Source: Hevea brasiliensis (Eukaryota; Streptophyta; Magnoliopsida; Malpighiales; Euphorbiaceae). Taken from it: a stretch of DNA of 64,000 nt. The position numbers and the translations under genes are program-made. The notes beneath the pieces are model-generated. The model was not told the origin of the DNA. It did no database searches and worked only from the letters and a program-made list of their open reading frames with translations. The stretch lies in NCBI RefSeq assembly GCF_030052815.1, contig NC_079495.1:43219651-43283650 (forward strand), written 5' to 3'. Positions 59,693 to 64,000 of this stretch are shown in pieces; the first letter of the stretch is position 1, and each line of letters begins with the position of its first letter.

Positions 59693-61425
59693 TGAAGGAG
59701 CAGAAGCATGAAAAACACAAGTTTATACCATTGAATTAAAAATTTCACCTAGGGTCACATGCATCATGCAAGATTTATTTTTATCTATTTGATTTCAATG
59801 ATAAACAACATATTAAAGCTTTTTTAATATGTTTTTGGATCTGTATTTTCCATTTAAGATTTTAAAAATTAATCAGATTAATTTTAGAACCCTAGTTTAG
59901 ATCAAGAACAAATACACTTACCTCTTGATGCACTGCAGTGTATTTGTGCCTTTTGGATGCGTCTTCAGGACACCAGATGTTGTCCCTCTAGCTTGTCCAC
60001 ACCAAGTTCACCTATGGCAGCCCTTGAATAGCTACTAAAGCTTTTTCTATTAATTAGAAAATCAAGTTTTGCCTTTTAAGAGATTAAAGATGTAAATAAG
60101 ACACTAGAAACGATTTCTAGTATTCTAATTCAAGAGATTGTTTGCTAATCTCTTGGAATAGATGAGAGAAGAGGATGAAGAGAAGGGAGAACCTCTTGGG
60201 TGGCAGCACCAAAGAAAATAGCTACTGGTTGTTTTTTTTCTTTTCATAACAACACTTATATAGGTAGGTCAACACAAAAAACCCTTGCCACATGTCACCC
60301 TCTGATTGGTTCTAGGTTTAATTGACACAATCACATTGTGCCAAGTGTCAAACCTATATTTAATTTTAATTTTAATCATCCTACATGATTAAAAAACATT
60401 TGGCAAGCTTATGTGTAGTGCCATGTGTCACCATCTCATGGTGCCACGTGTCACCCTGTGAAATGACCAAAATGCCCCTGTATCTTAATTTTGAGTTCTC
60501 AACCCAAATTAATTATTTCTCTTCTTCTAATCAATTTATATCAAATAAATGATTTCTCTAAATCATTTTATGCACCTCATAGACCATGGTTAACACCTAG
60601 CATAGTATGCCAAGGCCACCCAATTAGTAATAAGGTTTACCTTAAATGAACCTATAATCATATGTTACCATGCACTAGAATCTCTCTGTTATAAAATCCC
60701 AGCTCAAGCTGGAGTCATAGTTTATGTCAAACTCCATTTGCTATAAATACTATGTTCTCTTTCAATTCTAGTTCTTGATTAAAAGATTTTCTCATCAGAA
60801 ACTCTTTCTGAATAAATATATCTATCCCAGCCAGGAACTTGAAACATCAAGAACAATTAAATGAACATAGGATTTTATCTCTATTTACTTAGAGGAACAT
60901 ATTCCATACACAGTACAAGTATAAAAGCAGTATCAAACTCAAACCACTTATATACAAGATAACTTTGCTATCTCAGGTCTAAAGATTATATGCACTAATA
61001 TGATTTATGACAATACATTGACAAGAGTAAACTCCATGTGCTTGTCATAAGTGTCACTGGTTTGGCCTACTTATCATGTATAAGTGCCTATCATGTTTGT
61101 TATATGGCATGAGACTCACCATTCCATCTTATTTATATCTCATATAAATAACTTGGGAACAAACATGAATACAATCTTTCTGGATAAGTCATGTCCTTAT
61201 TATGAAGTATACTCGATTGTGAACCTATTTACGATACTTTGTACTAGAAATACTGTCACTTATATTCTTAATAACTTAAGAAAAGAATTTTTAACAAAAT
61301 ATCAATGGAACTTTTCTATTACACATAAATATATTATGTAAATGGAAAAGTGGAAATGCATTTTATTAATAAAAACATGTACAAGATACATACTAAATGA
61401 TATGCTATAAGGCATACTACTAACA
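59693..61425 (-). repeat. 3' LTR of copia-D (1733 bp, internally deleted)
   Basis: It begins TGAAGGAGCAGAAGC and ends CATACTACTAACA. Compared with copia-B it lacks about 0.3 kb at 60545 (the AT-rich part after 'atcaaat') and about 0.1 kb at 60905 (between 'attccat' and 'acacagtacaag'). Both breakpoints have short matching bases. It keeps CACGTG (60445) and TATATAAG (60255). Confidence 0.92.
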
Positions 61426-64000
61426 ATCTCCCACTAGCACTAGACCCATTCATTACAATATCTTAGATCCATCTTCTCAAGATATCGGTCTAGCTGAGTC
61501 CGTGATATAGGCTTAGTGAATGGATCAGCTGGATTTTCAGCTGATGCTATTTTCTGCATGGCTGTATCCCCTCATCCAACTATTTCTCTAATAATGTGGT
61601 AGCGCTTTCTATATGTTTGGATTTCTGGTGAGACCTTGGTTCCTTAGCCTTTATGACTGCTCCATTGTTGTCACGGTGTAGTGGAACTGCTGACTCAATG
61701 GAAGGAACTACTGCAAGTTCTGTCACAAACTTCTTTATCCAAACAGCTTCCTTTGTAGCATATGATGCAGCAATATACTCAGCCTCGGCAATGGAATCTA
61801 TAGTTGTTCTCTGTTTGGAACTCTTCCAACTGACTGTACCTCCATTACAAATGAACACATACCCAGAGGTAGACTTTCTATCATCGATATCTGATTGGAA
61901 ATCAGAATCAGTATAACCATCCAATTGCAAGTCTCCACCTCCATAAATCAATAATAAATCCTTAGTTCTTCTCAAGTACTTAAGGATATTCTTGATAGCT
62001 ATCCAGTGTTCCAAACCTGGATTGGATTGATACTTGCTAGTCAAACTAACAGCATACGTGATATCCGGCCTAGTACACAACATTGCATATATTCAACTTC
62101 CAATAGCCAAAGCATATGGAATCCTGGCCATTTTATCTCTTTCTTACGGTGTCTTTGGAGACATCTCTTTAGAAAGGTGGATACCATGTCTCATTGGTAA
62201 CAATCCTCTCTTGGAATCAAGCATGTTAAACCTCTTTAACACCTTTTCCAAGTACAAACTTTGGGATAAACCAATTATTCTTTTCGCTCTATCTCTATAG
62301 ATGCGAATCCCAAGAATATAGGTTGCCTCCCCTAAGTCTTTCATGGAGAATGTATTTGACAAACATATCTTTATAGTTGTCAACATACCTATGTCATTAC
62401 CCATCAACAGTACATCATCCACATATAAGATAAGAAAAGTGATAGCACTGTCCCTAACCTTCTTATATACACATGGCTCATCCTCATTTTTGATAAAACC
62501 AAATGATTTAATGGCTTCATCAAAACGGTGGATGTTCCAACTCCTCAAGCCTGCTTCAACCCATAAATGGATTGCTTTAGCTTGCATACCTTGGAACCAT
62601 ATTGGGATTCAAAACCCCTAGGCTATTCCATGAAAATTTTTTCTTCAATGTATGCATTGAGAAAAGTTGTTTTAACATCCATATGCCAAATCTCATAATC
62701 ATAGTATACAGCTATTGCTAATAGAATCCTAATTGATTTAAGCATGGCAACAGGCGAGAAAGTCTCCTCATAGTCGATTCCTTGCCTTTGGCGAAACCCT
62801 TTCGCTACTAGCCTTGCCTTATAGGTCTCTACCTTTCCATCATAACCAATTTTCTTCTTGAAAACCCATTTGTTCCCTACAGGTACAACACCTTCAGGTG
62901 GGTCAACAAGATCCCAAACTTGATTCTTATACATGGAATCAATTTTAGATTTCATAGCATCAATCCATTTTGAAGAGTCTATATTTGATATAACTTCTTC
63001 ATAGGTAAGTGGATAATCTCCATGATCTACTTCTTCATGAGTAGACAACTCTTGTTCTTCTTCATAAAGGAAACCATATCTCACTGGTGGGTGAGATACC
63101 CTGGTTGCTCTATGAGGAACAATTGTAGATGTTTCATCAACGGGTGTAGGTTGACTAGATGGATCTATATCCATCTGATCTGTTGGTTGGTCAAAATTCT
63201 CCAATTCTAACTCTATTTGCCTTCCTCTGCCTCCTTCTTGAACAAACTGTTGTTCAAGAAATGTAGCATCTCTACTCACCACAACCTTTTGTGATGTAGG
63301 CAAATAAAAATAATATCCTAAACTATCTTTTGGATATCCAACAAATTGACCCTTTTCTGATCTGGTTTCCAATTTATCATTGTTTAACTTTTTGATATAA
63401 GCTGGACAACCCCAAATCTTAACATGCTTAAGACTTGGTTTTCTTCCATGCCATATCTCATAAGGTGTGGAAGAAACTGATTTTGATGAAATCCTATTCT
63501 TAATATACAAAGTTGATTCTAATGCAAATCCCCAAAAGGAGATTGGCATATCAGTATAGGTCATCATACTACGTACCATATCCAATAGGGTACGATTTCT
63601 CCTTTCAGATACACCATTCAGCTGTGGCGTTCCTGGAGGAGTCAGCTACGAAACAATGTCATGCTCTCTCAAGTATTCATTAAATTCAGTACTCAAATAT
63701 TCACCTCCACGATCTGATCGAAGAGCTTTAATACTCTTTCCTGTTTGATTTTCTACTTCAGATTTAAATTTTTTAAACTTTTCAAAGGATTCATGTTTGT
63801 ATTTCATCAAATACAAATACCCAAACCTTGATTTATCACCAGTAAAGGTAGTAAAGTAATGAAAACTGCCTCTAGCCATTTCCTTAAATGGACCACATAC
63901 ATCACTATGTATTAGCTCCAAAATATTTTCAGCCCTTAGCCTTTGTCCAATAAAGGGTGATCTAGTCATTTTGCCCTGAAGGTAAGATTCACAAGTTGGA
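61426..64000 (-). pseudogene. copia-D pol: integrase, RT, RNase H (partial)
   Basis: Read leftwards from the edge: integrase (HSDVCGPF, RSDRGGEYLS) at 63646-63969, a shift and stop near 63640, then DMVRSMM through RT start (WVFKKKIGYDGKV, MDVKTTFLNAYI) at 62623-63585. RT continues at 62144-62587 with an intact YVDD (LYVDDVLLMG). RNase H (YTDSDFQSDIDDRKS, AEAEYIAASYATKEAVW) is open at 61580-62083. Stops or shifts lie near 63640, 62620 and 62140. Catalytic residues are better preserved than in copia-A or copia-B. It is the best reference here for the copia RNase H. Confidence 0.93.

Larger units (their letters stand above)
59693..64000 (-). mobile_element. copia-D, minus strand, truncated by the window edge
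   Basis: It is inserted in copia-B gag after tcatg. Left (3') LTR at 59693-61425, then pol to the right edge. It is the same family as copia-B and copia-C. Its other LTR, gag and second target copy are outside the window. Confidence 0.9.

Noticed and set aside
1..64000. A host gene captured by one of the elements
   Set aside because: Every stretch could be assigned to gag-pol, LTR, leader or element-internal non-coding sequence. No exon-like foreign coding segment was found.

Overview
This window is plant nuclear DNA made entirely of LTR retrotransposons. I found no host gene, tRNA, rRNA or CRISPR-like structure. The evidence is Ty1/copia and Ty3/gypsy gag-pol remnants, primer-binding sites of the TGGTATCAGAGC (initiator Met-tRNA) type, very long LTRs beginning TGTAAC, and AT-rich flanks. 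It looks like heterochromatin of a repeat-rich angiosperm, most likely a eudicot; I cannot name the species. Most pol frames are broken by stops and frameshifts.

Layout. 1-2556 is the 3' part of a gypsy element (gypsy-1, CRM-like by its ORF/LTR overlap). It sits inside the leader of an old plus-strand copia element (copia-A), whose pieces lie at 2557-3204, 19171-19588, 22944-23150 and 27293-29636. Four insertions of a long-LTR, Tekay-like gypsy superfamily split copia-A. They are (1) 3205-19170, a minus-strand LTR-internal-LTR-internal-LTR composite of a non-autonomous element whose second internal region carries a plus-strand solo LTR (10619-14649); (2) a solo LTR at 19589-22943; (3) a minus-strand solo LTR at 23151-27287 with TSD gttat; and (4) an LTR starting at 29637. 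Insertion 4 is interrupted at 31627 by minus-strand copia-B. Copia-B is interrupted by gypsy-2, a chromodomain-bearing Tekay/Del-type element (36644-58794, TSD aaaca). The 3' LTR of gypsy-2 is interrupted by copia-C (48769-58292, 2101-bp LTRs, TSD attag). Copia-B resumes at 58800 and is interrupted at 59693 by another minus-strand copia (copia-D), which runs off the window. The nest is therefore at least five levels deep.

No set of genes works together as a pathway here; the elements are fossils that record an order of insertion. Copia-C is the youngest by position, and its two LTRs have equal length. The most interesting signals are not genes. (a) A hairpin module is conserved in the long gypsy LTRs with compensatory sequence change: CTGAGT..ACTCAG in some families and CTAAGCA..TGCTTAG in others at the same place. 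(b) Splice-donor and acceptor consensus sites lie 1.44-1.46 kb apart at matching positions in three LTRs. (c) In several patches, near-identical copies differ mainly where CAG/CTG has become CG-containing sequence. I read this as base-calling error at CHG-methylated sites rather than biology, and it weakens some of the frameshift calls. (d) Two copia copies share the same protease deletion.
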